Assembly (NCBI GenBank): GCA_001566295.1
Contig: KQ964248.1
Location: forward strand, 868,001-932,000
Direction of reading: 5' to 3'
Length of the DNA stretch: 64,000 nt
Source: Microdochium bolleyi
Lineage: Eukaryota > Ascomycota > Sordariomycetes > Xylariales > Microdochiaceae
Below the pieces are notes generated by a model, which was not told the origin of the DNA, did no database searches, and worked only from the letters and a program-made list of their open reading frames with translations. A program made the translations under genes and the position numbers. Positions 10,902 through 22,430 of this stretch are shown one piece after another. The first letter of the stretch is position 1. Each line of letters opens with the position of its first letter.

Positions 10902-13443
10902 ATGAAGCTCAGCCTGTTCGCCGCGCTCACGGCGCTGGCCACCACGGCCGTCGACGCCTCTGTCCTGACTCCGCCCGTGCTGCCGCTCGTTGTGCGCAAT
11001 CCGTACCTCAGCTTCTGGCTCCCGCATGCCCGGGGAGAGCCATGGCACCACTGGCCGCAGTTCTGGACAGGGAGCACAGTCGGCTTCGCCATCATGGCCC
11101 GCGTGCCAGAGACCCGCACCGTCTATCCTCTGCTCGGCCGCCCGCATGACTTCCTCACGCAGTCCAGAAAGTACGGCGTCGACTTTGCAAACTACCATGG
11201 GGCCACCTACGACGCCTCGACCACCAACCTCACTTACACGCTCGGCGAGTCCGACGTCAGGATCACGCTCTCCTTCCTGTCCCCGATCACCCCGACGTCG
11301 ACCTTCCGACAGTCCCTGCCTGCTGGCTATCTCAACGTCTATGTCGAAGGCTCTCTCGACGTGTCCATCTTTATCGACATCAACGGCGAGTTCGTGAGTG
11401 GCCACCGCGACAGCCAGATTACCTGGGACTTTACCAAGACCAAGGGCTCCAAGCATGCGAAGCCGATCAAGACCTGGAGCTTCACGCGCAAGACGGAGCA
11501 GATGCTCACCGAGGCCTGGGACAAGGCTGAGTGGGGCACGCTTCACTTCAGCGGCCCAGACGACATCGAGCACCAGTCGGGCGAGATCAGCAGCATCTGC
11601 CGCGAGTTTGCCGAGACGAGCTCTCTGAAGAACCACAATGACGAGGCGCACAGGGGCATATTCGAGCAGGAGCCCGTCTTCGCCTTTGCCAAGACTTTCA
11701 AGCTGGCCAAGAAGGCCGGCAATGGCACGGCTTCCGACAGTGCTCTGTTCACCATGGCTCTGGTCCAAGACCCGGTCATCCAGTTCGCTTCTGCCAGGGG
11801 TCTTACCATGATGCGGCCTCTATGGGCCTCGTACTTCTCGAGCGTGGAGCAGATGCTCGAGTACCACTACAACGATTTTGAGACTGCCACTCATCTGGCC
11901 GAGAACTACTCCGCGCAGCTGGCCAAGGATGCCTATGCTTCCGGATCGCAGGACTACCAAGACATCGTGGCCCTTTCTGCGAGGCAGGTGTTGGGCGGGA
12001 CGCAGTTCTCCGGAACTCCTGACGACCCCATCATCTTCCTCAAGGAGATCTCGTCCGACGGAAACCTCCAGACTGTCGATGTCATCTACCCGGCGTTCCC
12101 GTTCTTCCTGTACACGAACCCGCAGTGGCTCGCCTACCTGCTCGAGCCGCTCATTGAACACCAGCTCAGTGGCCAGTACCCCAACGACTACAGCATGCAC
12201 GACCTTGGTGCCCACTTCCCCAATGCCACCGGCCACAACGACGGCAGAGACGAGTACATGCCTGTGGAGGAGTGTGGAAACATGCTGATCATGGGTCTCG
12301 CTCTGGTCAATGGACTCAAGGACGGATCGGCAGCCACTTTCACCCGTGAGGCGCTTCCGCAGACGAATGCCTTGAGCCTACCACCTGCTCTGAAAGCTCT
12401 TGACGAGTTCGGTATGGATGTCTCCTTCACCGCGAGCGGCACCAGCGGCAAGTCAGTGGCCAAGGAGTGGGTATCTCGGTCGTACAAGCTGTGGAAGCAG
12501 TGGACTGGCTATCTGGTGAGGGAGTCGCTCATCCCTTCCAACCAGCTGTGCACCGACGACTTCGCTGGCTGGCTCGCGAACAACACGAACCTGGCGCTCA
12601 AGGGTATTGTAGGCATCAAGGCCATGGCCGGACTGGCCGAGCTTGTCGGCGAGGACAAGGACGCTAAGTACTACAACGATGTGGCTGCCGACTACATCGA
12701 CAAGTGGCAGGGCTTTGGTCTGTCCCGCGACGGCACCCACGCAAAGCTGGCCTACACCTGGTACGGCTCGTGGACGACATTGTACAACATCTTTGCCGAC
12801 GCACTCCTGTGCTTCCACCTTCCCGCGGAGAAGTCTTCCTCGCCGCTCGGCCCGAGCCGGTTCTGGACTGAGGACGAGATCCTCCTCGGCGAGGACAAGA
12901 AGAGCAGCTCCAAGACCTTCATCCCGGATGCGATCTACAAGATGCAGAGCAACTGGTACCACGCGGTCCTGCAGCGCTACGGCCTCCCCCTGGATAGCCG
13001 CCACATGTACACCAAGAGCGACTGGGAGTTCTTCGCCGCCGCGGTCGCGAGCAAGAGCGTGCGGTCCGAGATTCTACAGCACGTGGCTAGCTGGGTTAAC
13101 GACACAACGACGGGTAAGTGACATTCCACGCTGACTTCATCTTTCATCGCAACTCGAACGGTGGCCTAACACGAGTCTGCTGTCTCTAGATCACCCGCTC
13201 ACGGACCTGTACGATACCGAAGGCGACGGCGGATACCCTGGCATCGCGTTCATGGCGCGGCCTGTGGTCGGTGGGCATTTCGCGTTCCTCGCGCTCGAGC
13301 GGGCGTGTGGAGGCAAGGCTGTGGACGGGCTCAAGTTCTTGGATGAGCCGGAGGCGTTCGCCGCGGTTGATGTCGAGGCAGCGTTGGCGGCGGACATGCT
13401 TGAGAACCAGGACGTGGAGGACGGTGAGGTCGGCGAGCTATGA
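10902..13443 (+). CDS. secreted glutaminase-family protein (GtaA-like)
   Basis: Resembles the fungal extracellular glutaminase A family (DUF5127, DUF4965 and DUF1793 regions), which deamidates glutamine in the medium or wall. Exons 10902-13113 and 13190-13443 give 821 residues, longer than the roughly 690 of Aspergillus GtaA. The N-terminus MKLSLFAALTALATTAVDA is a signal peptide. Family blocks seen are the N-terminal VRNPYLSFWLP, the central GAHFPNATGHNDGRDEYMPVEECGN, and the C-terminal YPGIAFMARPVVGGHFA in the second exon. Several N-x-S/T sites (TNLTY, ENYSA, NDTTT) fit a secreted glycoprotein. The intron at 13114-13189 has donor GTAAGT and branch CCTAACA. A Met 25 codons upstream is in frame but would bury the signal peptide. 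Activity on glutamine is inferred. Confidence 0.9.
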
Positions 13444-14354
13444 TTGTCACATGAAGAGGAGCTTGCCAGGCCTGGGCCCTTTTGCGGGAAGGTTTAGCAG
13501 CATTTAGCAGCATGGTGACGGCTTTATGAACCTTTGCGCAGCACCCTGCCGGCCTCGGTATGAGTAGAGTAGAATCACGATATGATCAATACACACGCAC
13601 GTGAACCTTGAATGCAACCTGCGTGCCAGATGGCAGACTTGTTGGTCGTATGGATTCCCCAGGCTGCAATACGGTCGTTCGCTCATGTTGGCTCCACTCT
13701 GAGATGGGGCCCGGCTGAGTCAAGGGCCGGGCGGGAATCGAAACCGGGTAGCTGGCTGGGCCTGCACAGTGCCAGCTGTAGTGCCTGAGGCTGCGTTTGC
13801 CCCTGGGCCGTCCCTGCCGCTGCACGTTCTTGCTTGCTTGCCTAAACACGCGCTCCTCAAGAGGTCTCCACCAACTTTTCCTTAATCCACGCGCATCCCC
13901 ATCGCTGCTCGCTGCTTCTTACCTGTACAGTACCAACAAGCAACTTCCCTTCGCCATCTGTATCAACACTTTCGATCAGGTAATTCTCACCGCGTCGCTC
14001 TCTACTTCCTGCCAGCTCCCATCGTCGTCGTTATTCTCGTCGCCACCATCACCGCGCGCGCAAACTCTGCCAAGAAAAAGCAACGAATGCTTTGACTGTC
14101 GCAATTTTTCGTCCTTCACACATTTCCATCACCCACGGCGCTTCACGTCTGCATCACCGAACTCCGTCCTCTTCAGCCTGTTCCCAAATCCACCTTTCCG
14201 TCACGATCATTTTCCGCAGCCTGTTCAGCATCAGAATCTGCTGCACCAACTCGTTCAGCCTCGCGTCATCCCAACGTTGCGCATGCCAGCCTCTTTATCA
14301 AGCCCTGCCGACTCACTGACACGACACTCTTCTTGACATCAATTAGCAACAATC
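13444..14354. other. spacer and probable long 5' UTR of the RRM gene
   Basis: No gene seen. From about 13850 to 14350 the plus strand is rich in C and T, as in many fungal promoters and leaders. Confidence 0.5.
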
Positions 14355-15679
14355 ATGGCGACTACCGCAATGGACTACGAATCCGCCAACGGCGACCGGT
14401 ACGATGGTATGTCACTCAATCCCCAACTCCATTCGCTTGTTCAGGTCGAATGCCTGCCGTCAGCGCTGTTACTAATCCCATAATAATAGACGACGGTGCT
14501 CGCTACGATCGTCGCAGCGCCTCGCCGCGTGCCTCTCGCGAGGACGACAACGTCGAGAGCTCGCGCCGCAGATCCGCCTCGCCCGGCGCCAATGCTGACC
14601 GGTAAGCAAGCCGCTTTGTCAGCACATATCACCATCGCTCGACTTAAGCAGAGACGCCTTGTCGCATTCCATATTGTGATGGAGGCGCACAGTCATCTCC
14701 TCTTCCTGCGCCAGCGCCACTGCCATATACACTTTGTCAAAACTATCTTATATCTAACGCGTAACTTGCAACAGTGCCCCCAAGCACGATGGCGGCAGCC
14801 GCGGTGGCGACGATGACGATGGAGCTATCAACCCTGGCTCCAACCTTTTTGTCACTGGCATCCACCCCAGACTCTCCGAAACCGAGGTTACGCGCCTCTT
14901 CGAGAAGTATGGCGAGGTCGAGAAGTGCCAGATCATGAAGGATCCCCACACCAAGGAGTCCCGTGGCTTCGGCTTCGTCAAGATGGTCACCTCCGACCAG
15001 GCTGACGCCGCCAAGGATGGTCTCCAGGGTGAAGTCATCGAGGGTCGCACCCTGAGCATTGAGAAGGCTCGTCGCGCTCGTCCCCGTACTCCCACTCCGG
15101 GCAAGTACTTCGGCCCGCCCAAGAGAGGTACGTGCCCCTTCCGCTCTCTCTGATCTGCCTCCGCTCGTGTGCTAACCATTTTATGCAGAGGGTGGTGGTC
15201 CCGGTGGCCCCCCTGGTGGTGGTGGTCGCCCACGCTACGATGACCGTCGTCGTGGCGGCTACGGTGGTGGTCGTGACGACTCTTACCGTGGCTACCGCGG
15301 CGACCGTGGCTACGGTGGCCGTGAGGACCGTGGTTACGGCGGTCGTGAGGACCGTGCCTATGGCCGCGAGGACCGTGGCTATGGTGGTGGTCGTGATGAC
15401 CGTGGTTACGCGCGCCGTGATGACCGTGGCTACGACCGTGGCTACAGCGGCGGTGGTGGCGGCCGTGAGGAGCGTGGCTATGGCCGCGGCGGCGAGGAGC
15501 GTAGTTACAGCGGCCGTGAGGAGCGTGGCTACGCTGGCCGTGGTGGCGAGGACCGCGCCTACGCAGGTCGCGAGGAGCGCAGCTATGGCAGCAGTGGTCG
15601 TCGGGAGCGTGACGACGGTGGCTACGCTGATGCTGGCGCTCGGGCCGAGCCCCGCGACACGTACAGCGGTGCCCAGTAA
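14355..15679 (+). CDS. Tra2-like RNA-binding protein (RRM plus Arg/Gly/Tyr-rich tail)
   Basis: Single-RRM RNA-binding protein resembling transformer-2 and other splicing or mRNP proteins. Exons 14355-14406, 14490-14601, 14775-15127 and 15189-15679 give 335 residues. An acidic and Arg/Ser-containing head (1-75) is followed by the RRM at about 80-155, with RNP2 LFVTGI and RNP1 SRGFGFVKM. The tail (about 175-335) repeats units such as REDRGYGG and REERGYGR, a typical low-complexity RGG/YGG domain for RNA binding and condensate formation. The start ATGGCG lies in a good context (CAATCATGG). All four exons keep frame. The repetitive tail creates long spurious open frames in the other frames and on the opposite strand. 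Confidence 0.92.
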
Positions 15680-17096
15680 ATCAGCACCAGAATCGGCACG
15701 TTTGCTTTGTCGTCTTCTCAGATCATCAACCTCAACACGGTTCATCACCTACCTCTAAGTGCGACGCCTCATCGCAACACCAAGTACAATATGTAATCGC
15801 CCATTTTCCAGTTGACAACTCGCCAAGTGTCTACCTCGTCTTTCTGTCTTTTTACGCAATGGGGTCAGCAATATCCGGCGGAATGCACCGGCAATTTAGA
15901 TCATTTCCGACTTTTGGAGTTTTTGAACGGCAGTCACTCACGGATCCAGCAAACCACCAAAATTTCCTTACTCTCACGATCCATCTCGGATGAGCTGTCG
16001 CCATTGAATCAAGCCAAGTTTCCGTAGCGATCCCGGTCTCTTGCACTTGTTCTACAACCGTTTTTCGGCAAAGCTGCGGGCAACATGGACCTTGAGCTTG
16101 CCATCGCCATAAGAGTGGCCAGGAGTGGCTACGAGGTTTTCGGCACCTTGCAAATTTCGCCACTTGTTCAGCTTTATTTGCGTCGATTAGAGAGACACAT
16201 CCACATGTTACGCTATGATATCCCGGTCTTGTATCAGTATGTCCGCTACGGGTTCATCTCAACGAGTCTAAGACGGCGACGCAGCACTTTTTCCGCGGCA
16301 GCAGCAAGGTTCACCAGCGTGGTGATGGACAACACAGTTTTACAACAGATAATTGATCGCAAATCCCAAGGTGCAACTCGACTCGGCTCGACCTATTGAA
16401 TCGTAAACCACATCAGATGACTTCACCGCGCAGGACGGTCTGGTTTTTTAGGCCAGACCAACCGAAGTCATGAACGCCGCATTTCTTCACCGTGTACAAA
16501 ACATCCTTGCCCATGCAAGTGAGTGTTCTTGGGCATCGAACCACGACTGCGACTATGCGCTCGGCATGCCTCCTCGGATTGAGACTTGGTATCCTTGATC
16601 CACTACGACAGAGCTGCCTTGCCTGCCTTTTCTGTTCTCAACACATCTCCAATGGAGTCTAGGTAAAGCGGCCTGGTGTAAAATTCTATTCCTACTGACA
16701 AAAACGAGCGCTTGCTTCAGGTCGTTTTTCTGCTCGTCCGGTTGCGTTCCCCGAATATTGAGATGAACGCAATGCCCTTGCGTAACTGCGGTCTACCAGA
16801 CATGTAGCATCCTTGCTTGGGATGACGAACACATGGGTATGAATACTACAACTCTTGCACGAGATGTGTTTCACCCACGGCCTATATCAAATTGGGCTTG
16901 GCTTCTGCAAAAATGTAGGTGTTGTGCCTTTTCTCAGATATCAGTACTCAGAGACGAGCAGCTTAGATAGTCGCCAAGAGAAGAACATGGCCATCTTGAT
17001 CATAACGGAGCTGCATTTTCAGAGTGTTGTGATGATAGTTTGGAGTGCCTGACTAATAGCACTATTCGCTTCTGCATATTTTGAAGATCTCGCTCT
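15680..17096. other. 1.4 kb spacer, relatively AT-rich
   Basis: No gene seen. It lies between the 3' end of the RRM gene and the 3' end of sec39, so it holds two 3' ends. Open frames are short. Base composition is lower in GC than in the neighbouring genes. Confidence 0.55.
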
Positions 17097-20000
17097 TTAT
17101 CTGCCTCTGCTATCATCGTCGTCATCGTCATCATGGTGACTCTTGTCTGCAGCTGCAGCAGCAGGCTGCGCACCTATCAGCCAGCCCACGCCCGAGGCAA
17201 GCGTCCCGACGGCAGCCTCGCGCAGCTGGTCCCGCTTCCTGGCTGAAGTTCTGTTGCCTTGTTCGTCGAGCGTGCCGGTGCTGCTGCTCATCCCTCCGTC
17301 GCTCTCCGGCCCTCCTCCTCCTCCCCCTCCTACTAGTCCACCGAGACCGCCAAAGCGGCTGCTGGAGGTGCTGCTCTTGTTGCTCGCCGTGCTGCCGCCG
17401 CGCTGCAGGCTCGCGAGTGCGGGCAGCGTGCGCTGGGCCCGAGCTATACTGGCACGGGACAGGTCGAAGAGGGACATTGGCGCCTCCTCGGCCGCGGCCG
17501 CTGTCTGGGACGCGGACTGCGAGGACGCGAAGCCCGGCCGCGAGGGCCGGCCGCTGCGCCCGACGCCCGGCGGTAACGTGTTGCTGAAACCACCCGGCAT
17601 GGCCTGCCCCGCGTCCTCGCTGCCGGCGAGGTGATGCGCCTCCCACGCCGACTCGCTCGCCTCCTCGGCCTTGACAGCGGCGTTAAGCTCCTCCTCGCAC
17701 TTGCGGAACACGTTGAGAATCTCCTGCAGCGTCGACGCCGGGGCGACGCGCAGCGCCGTGGACAGGCACTCGATGCGCTGCTCGAGGTGTCTGATGTCGA
17801 GGTTGCCACTCGCCGTGCCGATATGTGTAGGGCGGACGGTCCGCTCGGTGCGGCGGTAGCGGCCAGCCTGCAGGGCGGCTTTCCAGGAGTACTCGTCTGC
17901 TGCGACTGCCTGGGTAGTGGATGTGGACATGGTGGTGGATGCGAGCCGGTTGACAACATAAGAGTAGGCAGTCTCAAAGTCGTCCTCGGTCAGCGCGGCG
18001 TCGACGCACATCGCTGTGATGCGTTGCTCTACAGAAATGCGCAGCGCGTCGAGCTGCTCCGGTGCGGGTGTCCCTGTGTGTTCTTGAGTGGGTTTCTGCT
18101 GCTCAGCCTTGCTTTTGCTCTTGTTGTACAGGCCGGCATTCACCATATTTAACCCGATATCTAGGAAGTCCTGGATATTGGTGTAGCTTTTCGGATTCTG
18201 CTCGAGGACTTTGCCGATGATGGAGATCGGATCCTGATGGACCCGTAGCACGACTGGCGTGAATGGCTCGCCTTGCTTGAGCACGAGGCGGTATTCACCT
18301 AGAGCATGAGTGGCTCGGAGTAAGGCTTCGATGCGACGGGCCTCGCAAGATTCTTGTGGGATGGTTTGCGGGAAAGCATGTACACTGCGTCTAGGTGTTA
18401 ACATAGTCCGTTCCAAGCGCGGAGGGTTTCCCGTCTTACATGTCGTGGCATTTCAACAGCCCACCTCTCCCGCGGTGCGGATTCGTGGCGTTGTCATATG
18501 CCGTCATGGCAGCGTGGACAATCGTGTCTCGTAAAATTACAGAGGCCAAGACGTTATCTGAAGGCTCCTCGTATATAGAGCGAGCAAGCGCGTATCCTGT
18601 CACCAGTGTTAGCTCAATTACATGGCAAACGGCTGCGTCGTTAGGAGTGCCTTACGTGTGTTGCTCAGGAATGCCTTGAGGCACTCGACCTCAAGGAACT
18701 CCTTCTTGAGTTGCCCCAGCACTCCTCGTGCTTCTGTCTGCTCAGTCCCCCAATCATCCTCAGCACCCCAATCTCGTAGCCACAAAAGCTCATCCCGTGC
18801 CCTGAGCCAGTACTTATCGTCGTTCTTTGGGCCGTTGCTGCTAAAAGAGCGAATCATCCTCAACGCCTCCGCCTTCTGCTCCATCTCGTCTTGGAGGAAT
18901 GCCAACTCGCCAGCCCTCCTCACAGAGCATGGTGCTCCGGATTTTGATAATATGTATGCACTAAGCGTTAGGGCGTGTAGCAGCTTTGTCGATTGCTCAG
19001 TTGGAGTCGTCAGGGGGTTGAAGTCTTCCAGAAGGTCGTTTCGCAAGAACGTCGCATTTCTGGCGCTGAGTAGCGGATCACTCGTCACGTCGGTGAAAGG
19101 CGATAACAGGGATGAAGCTACCTGCAAAGTCGGGCAAGCGTCTTGGTCGAGAAGGCCCATCACCTTGGTGATGATTGTGTTGACTCCGACGAGAGCCTCC
19201 ACTGAGGTATCCGATATTAAATAGGCACAGGCAAGCACAGCCCGAGCATACCTGCTCTCCAAGTAGCCCTGCTCCTCATCTCCGAACCAGAGACTCCCGT
19301 AACTGCCCAGGTCGGCATCTGCAGGGCCGTCCCACTGGTCCACAGCACTCACTACGACTTTCCAGGACGTGGATGCCTTGGTGGTGAGCCATTCCAGTAC
19401 GTGCTCCCACGCAGGACACAGCCTAACTTGTTGTTGTTCTGGAGAATCTTGATCGTTCAGTTGGCTGTCAGTCCAGTGGGCGTTATTGTACAGCCATGGA
19501 CCTAATAGGCCGCGTAGGTCTCTACCAACAAGGGCCAAGCTCTGATCTTGTACGCCAGTCTGGTCGAGAAGAAGCTGGACCGCTATCCGATCGTCCAGGG
19601 CCTCGAAGGCTGCCAGAGAGATATCTATTGGGCTACCTGGGTAGTACTGGCAATTCCTTCTGAGGAGCGGTAGTAGCGACGAGATCATCCATGTGCGTAT
19701 CGCCGGGGTATGGTCGAGGAACGGCACAACCAGGTCAGGCAGTTGCGTGAGAAGGCCAGCCTCTTGGTCCACACGCTGCGCCCTCCTGATCAAGAAAAGA
19801 CTGAGAGGGTCGTCGAGTATATCTTGCGGCGCACCATCCCAAGTCAAAGGCAGCAGCTTCAGGCGCCGGATCTTGCTGGCGGCCTCCTTGTCGTTGATGT
19901 CGTCGATTGAGGAAGTATCCACATCTTGCTCGTCGTTGTCCCAGTTTCCAGACTGGATGCGCTCGACGAGGTCGACGTAGTTGCTCGGTGCCAGCGTCTC

Positions 20001-20153
20001 GGGGAGGACGCTGAGGAGGATGCGAAGCAGCAGCTCCTTGTACAGGACATTGCTGTGTTGTGCAGCGAGCGTGGTAAGGCCTGGGATGTCGGACTTTGTC
20101 GCGAGATGGACGGCGAGGAGCACCACGCGGGGCGCAGAGAGGATGGCGGACAT
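17097..20153 (-). CDS. sec39: Sec39, Dsl1 tethering complex subunit
   Basis: Helical scaffold of the Dsl1 complex at the ER, which captures COPI vesicles returning from the Golgi together with Dsl1 and Tip20. Exons 18656-20153, 18440-18596 and 17097-18384 give 980 residues. The N-terminal SAPRVVLLAVHLATKSDI and the central YALARSIYEEPSDNVL and RIEALLRATHALGEYRLV blocks match the Sec39 family. Introns are 18597-18655 (donor GTAAGG, branch GCTAACA) and 18385-18439 (donor GTAAGA); for the second, an AG six bases upstream is an alternative acceptor. The C-terminal 150 residues are low-complexity (Gly and Ser runs, then seven Asp) and probably disordered. It is divergent from tlg2, another traffic gene, with 735 bp between starts. 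Confidence 0.92.
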
Positions 20154-20888
20154 TGTCGTCGGTCGAGCTACCGCATGGGCATGGTTCCGGTTGTGGAGGA
20201 GGTGTCGTCACAAGAAAGGCGAGGTGAGGTAGGCGACACTGCTAGTGGAGCGGCGTTGTCGGCACGCTATGCAGTGTCGTAGTCAGAGTGCCATTGTCCG
20301 GAGGTGCAGGTGAGTCTGTTGATGCAAGGTGTTCGCGATGATGGCATCTCAGCCAGGCCCTCAATCCACTCCGCTACACTGAGCTTAAAGCTCCCCACCA
20401 GCATGCAACGGGCCCCTGGCCTGGTTCCAGGACTTGCAGGTACCTTATCCCCAGGGATTGTATGGCTGAAACACAGCCATTTCCCGAGCTCTGGATGTAC
20501 TGCCAGGTATGCTTCAGACCTCCCATCATCTGTCATCTGCCTGCGGCGCATTCGGGGCACTTTGAGTAGACAAGGGGCAGCACCTACGTCAGCTCAAGCA
20601 GCGAAAGGTGGCAGTTCGTCTCGACAACAACCTCCCACGTGAATCCTTCGCCAACATCGCCAAGCTACTGGTGCCCTCGGCCTCGACGACCAGCACAGCA
20701 CAGCCGCACCTCACAAATCCGACGTCACCCTGTCTACCAACCAGCTCTCAGCCGTCCAGGCAACACCAACCCAGCCCCCATCGCAGCATAGCGAACCTCC
20801 ACAAGAAACGCCCCAGACGATCCAACACTTCACATCGGCAATCCCAAGCTGAGGCTTGTCACAGAGGGAAGAACACCCGGCGTCCGCC
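20154..20888. other. divergent spacer between sec39 and tlg2
   Basis: Shared promoter region; no gene seen. It contains GGTACCTTATCC at 20440-20451, one of several TACCTT elements found in spacers of this window. Confidence 0.5.
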
Positions 20889-22097
20889 ATGTGGCGAGAT
20901 CGCACAAACCTGTACGCCACCCTCTCAACCTCCAACCCACATCTGGAGCTAACCACCGCTCGCACCTATCCAGATATATCTCGTACAGGCAGTCGTACGC
21001 ACACCACCCAGCCAAGAAGACCCGATACGGAGCTGGTCCTGGCGGAGGCGGCAGCAGCAATGGCGGCTTCGGGGCATCCTCCGATGCTTTGGGACGGAGC
21101 AGCGCCATGTACGGCGGCGAGGACACGCAAGGCCTCCTCTCGGGGGCCGACTACTTGGACGACGGCGACGCCGTCATCGAGATGGACCTGCTCCCTCCGC
21201 GCTGGGCGGACATCAGCGACGAGGTGACAGAGCACCTCGAGAAGATCGTCAAGCAGTCGCACGCCCTCGAGCGACTACACCAGAAGCACGTCCTCCCCGG
21301 GTTCAACGACGACGAGGCAAAGAGGGCCGAGGAGGACGAGATCGACCGTCTGACACGGGGCATCACGCGCGCATTCCACGACTGCCACAAGTGCATCCAG
21401 ACGGTCGAGAAGATGGTGAAAGAGAGCAGGAGCAGTCCGCAGGGCATGACCTCTGCCGAGGAAACCATGGCGCGCAACATACAGGTTTCGCTGGCCGCGA
21501 AAGTGCAGGAAGCGTCGGCAGGATTCCGCAAGAAGCAGAGCGCATATTTAAAGAGTACGTGCTCTCTTCATATCACAGGCAGTCGATTACAGATCGGTAT
21601 GAAACTAACACGGATATCCAAAATCAGAACTGCGCGGCATGTCCGGCTTAGAGCGCTCAAGTACACCACTAGGCGGCACATCATCATCGTCAGCCTATGC
21701 TGCGGCGTCATCAGAAGCGGACCCGTCCCTACTCGAGTCCGAATCGGACAAGTCATATAGCGTCTCCGCGCTGCAGCAGCAGCAGCACCAGACCCTGCTA
21801 CACAGCGACGACAGCGTAATCGCCCAGCGCGAGCGCGAGATCGAGAGCATCGCACAGGGGATCATCGAGCTGTCCGACATGTTCCGGGACCTGCAGACCA
21901 TGGTCATCGACCAAGGCACCATGCTCGACCGCATCGACTACAACGTCGAGCGCATGAACACGGACGTGAAGGGGGCCGAGAAGGAGCTCATCATCGCGGA
22001 TGGGTATCAGAAAAAGACGACGAAGCGGAAGCTCATACTGCTGCTAATCCTGCTCATCGTGGGCGCGATAATACTGCTCGTAATCACGAAGCGGTAG
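20889..22097 (+). CDS. tlg2: Tlg2/syntaxin-16 type t-SNARE
   Basis: Qa-SNARE of the trans-Golgi network that fuses endosome-derived vesicles, normally controlled by the SM protein Vps45. Exons 20889-20911, 20974-21554 and 21628-22097 give 357 residues. The short first exon encodes MWRDRTNL, the Tlg2-type N-peptide that usually binds Vps45. The Habc region spans about 90-200. The SNARE motif lies at about 265-325 (REREIESIAQGIIELSDMF...), with the zero-layer Gln in the VIDQGTMLD segment. A tail anchor of Ile/Leu (about 335-354) ends in KR. Introns are 20912-20973 (donor GTACGC, branch AGCTAAC) and 21555-21627. A Ser-rich linker carries a CAG repeat coding for poly-Gln near 21773. Confidence 0.95.
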
Positions 22098-22430
22098 CGT
22101 GCGGGGCCGCGGTGCAGATAGGACGAAGTCATGGCATGGGCTGAGAACCGCCAAGTTTTAGAAGGCGTAGATAGCAAAAGGATACCCGGGGCGTAATGTA
22201 ATGCTCAGCTTTTGAATCATGTCGGATTGTCAAATCGCAGCCCGAAAGCATGCCCCGTTTTCCGTGCGAGTCAAGGATCAAGTGTACCACGATAGTGAGC
22301 ATGCTGGATTTGCGGCAACATTACTTATTTAGGCCAACGAAGTCCGATGACGAATCTTTATATTCTATATCATGATTTGGGGTATCTCAGGGCGTATAGT
22401 ACAGCATGAAAGCCTAAATGTACAGGTATA
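22098..22430. other. 3'-3' spacer of tlg2 and the PPR-like gene
   Basis: Convergent 3' ends. AT-richer than the coding sequence on either side; no gene seen. Confidence 0.5.

Noticed and set aside
13715..13790. tRNA-like B-box on the minus strand (GGTTTCGATTCCCGC)
   Set aside because: No acceptor-stem pairing and no A-box at the right distance.
15035..15758. Long Val/Ala/Thr-rich frames on both strands over the RRM gene tail
   Set aside because: Created by the Arg/Gly/Tyr codon repeats of the real frame.
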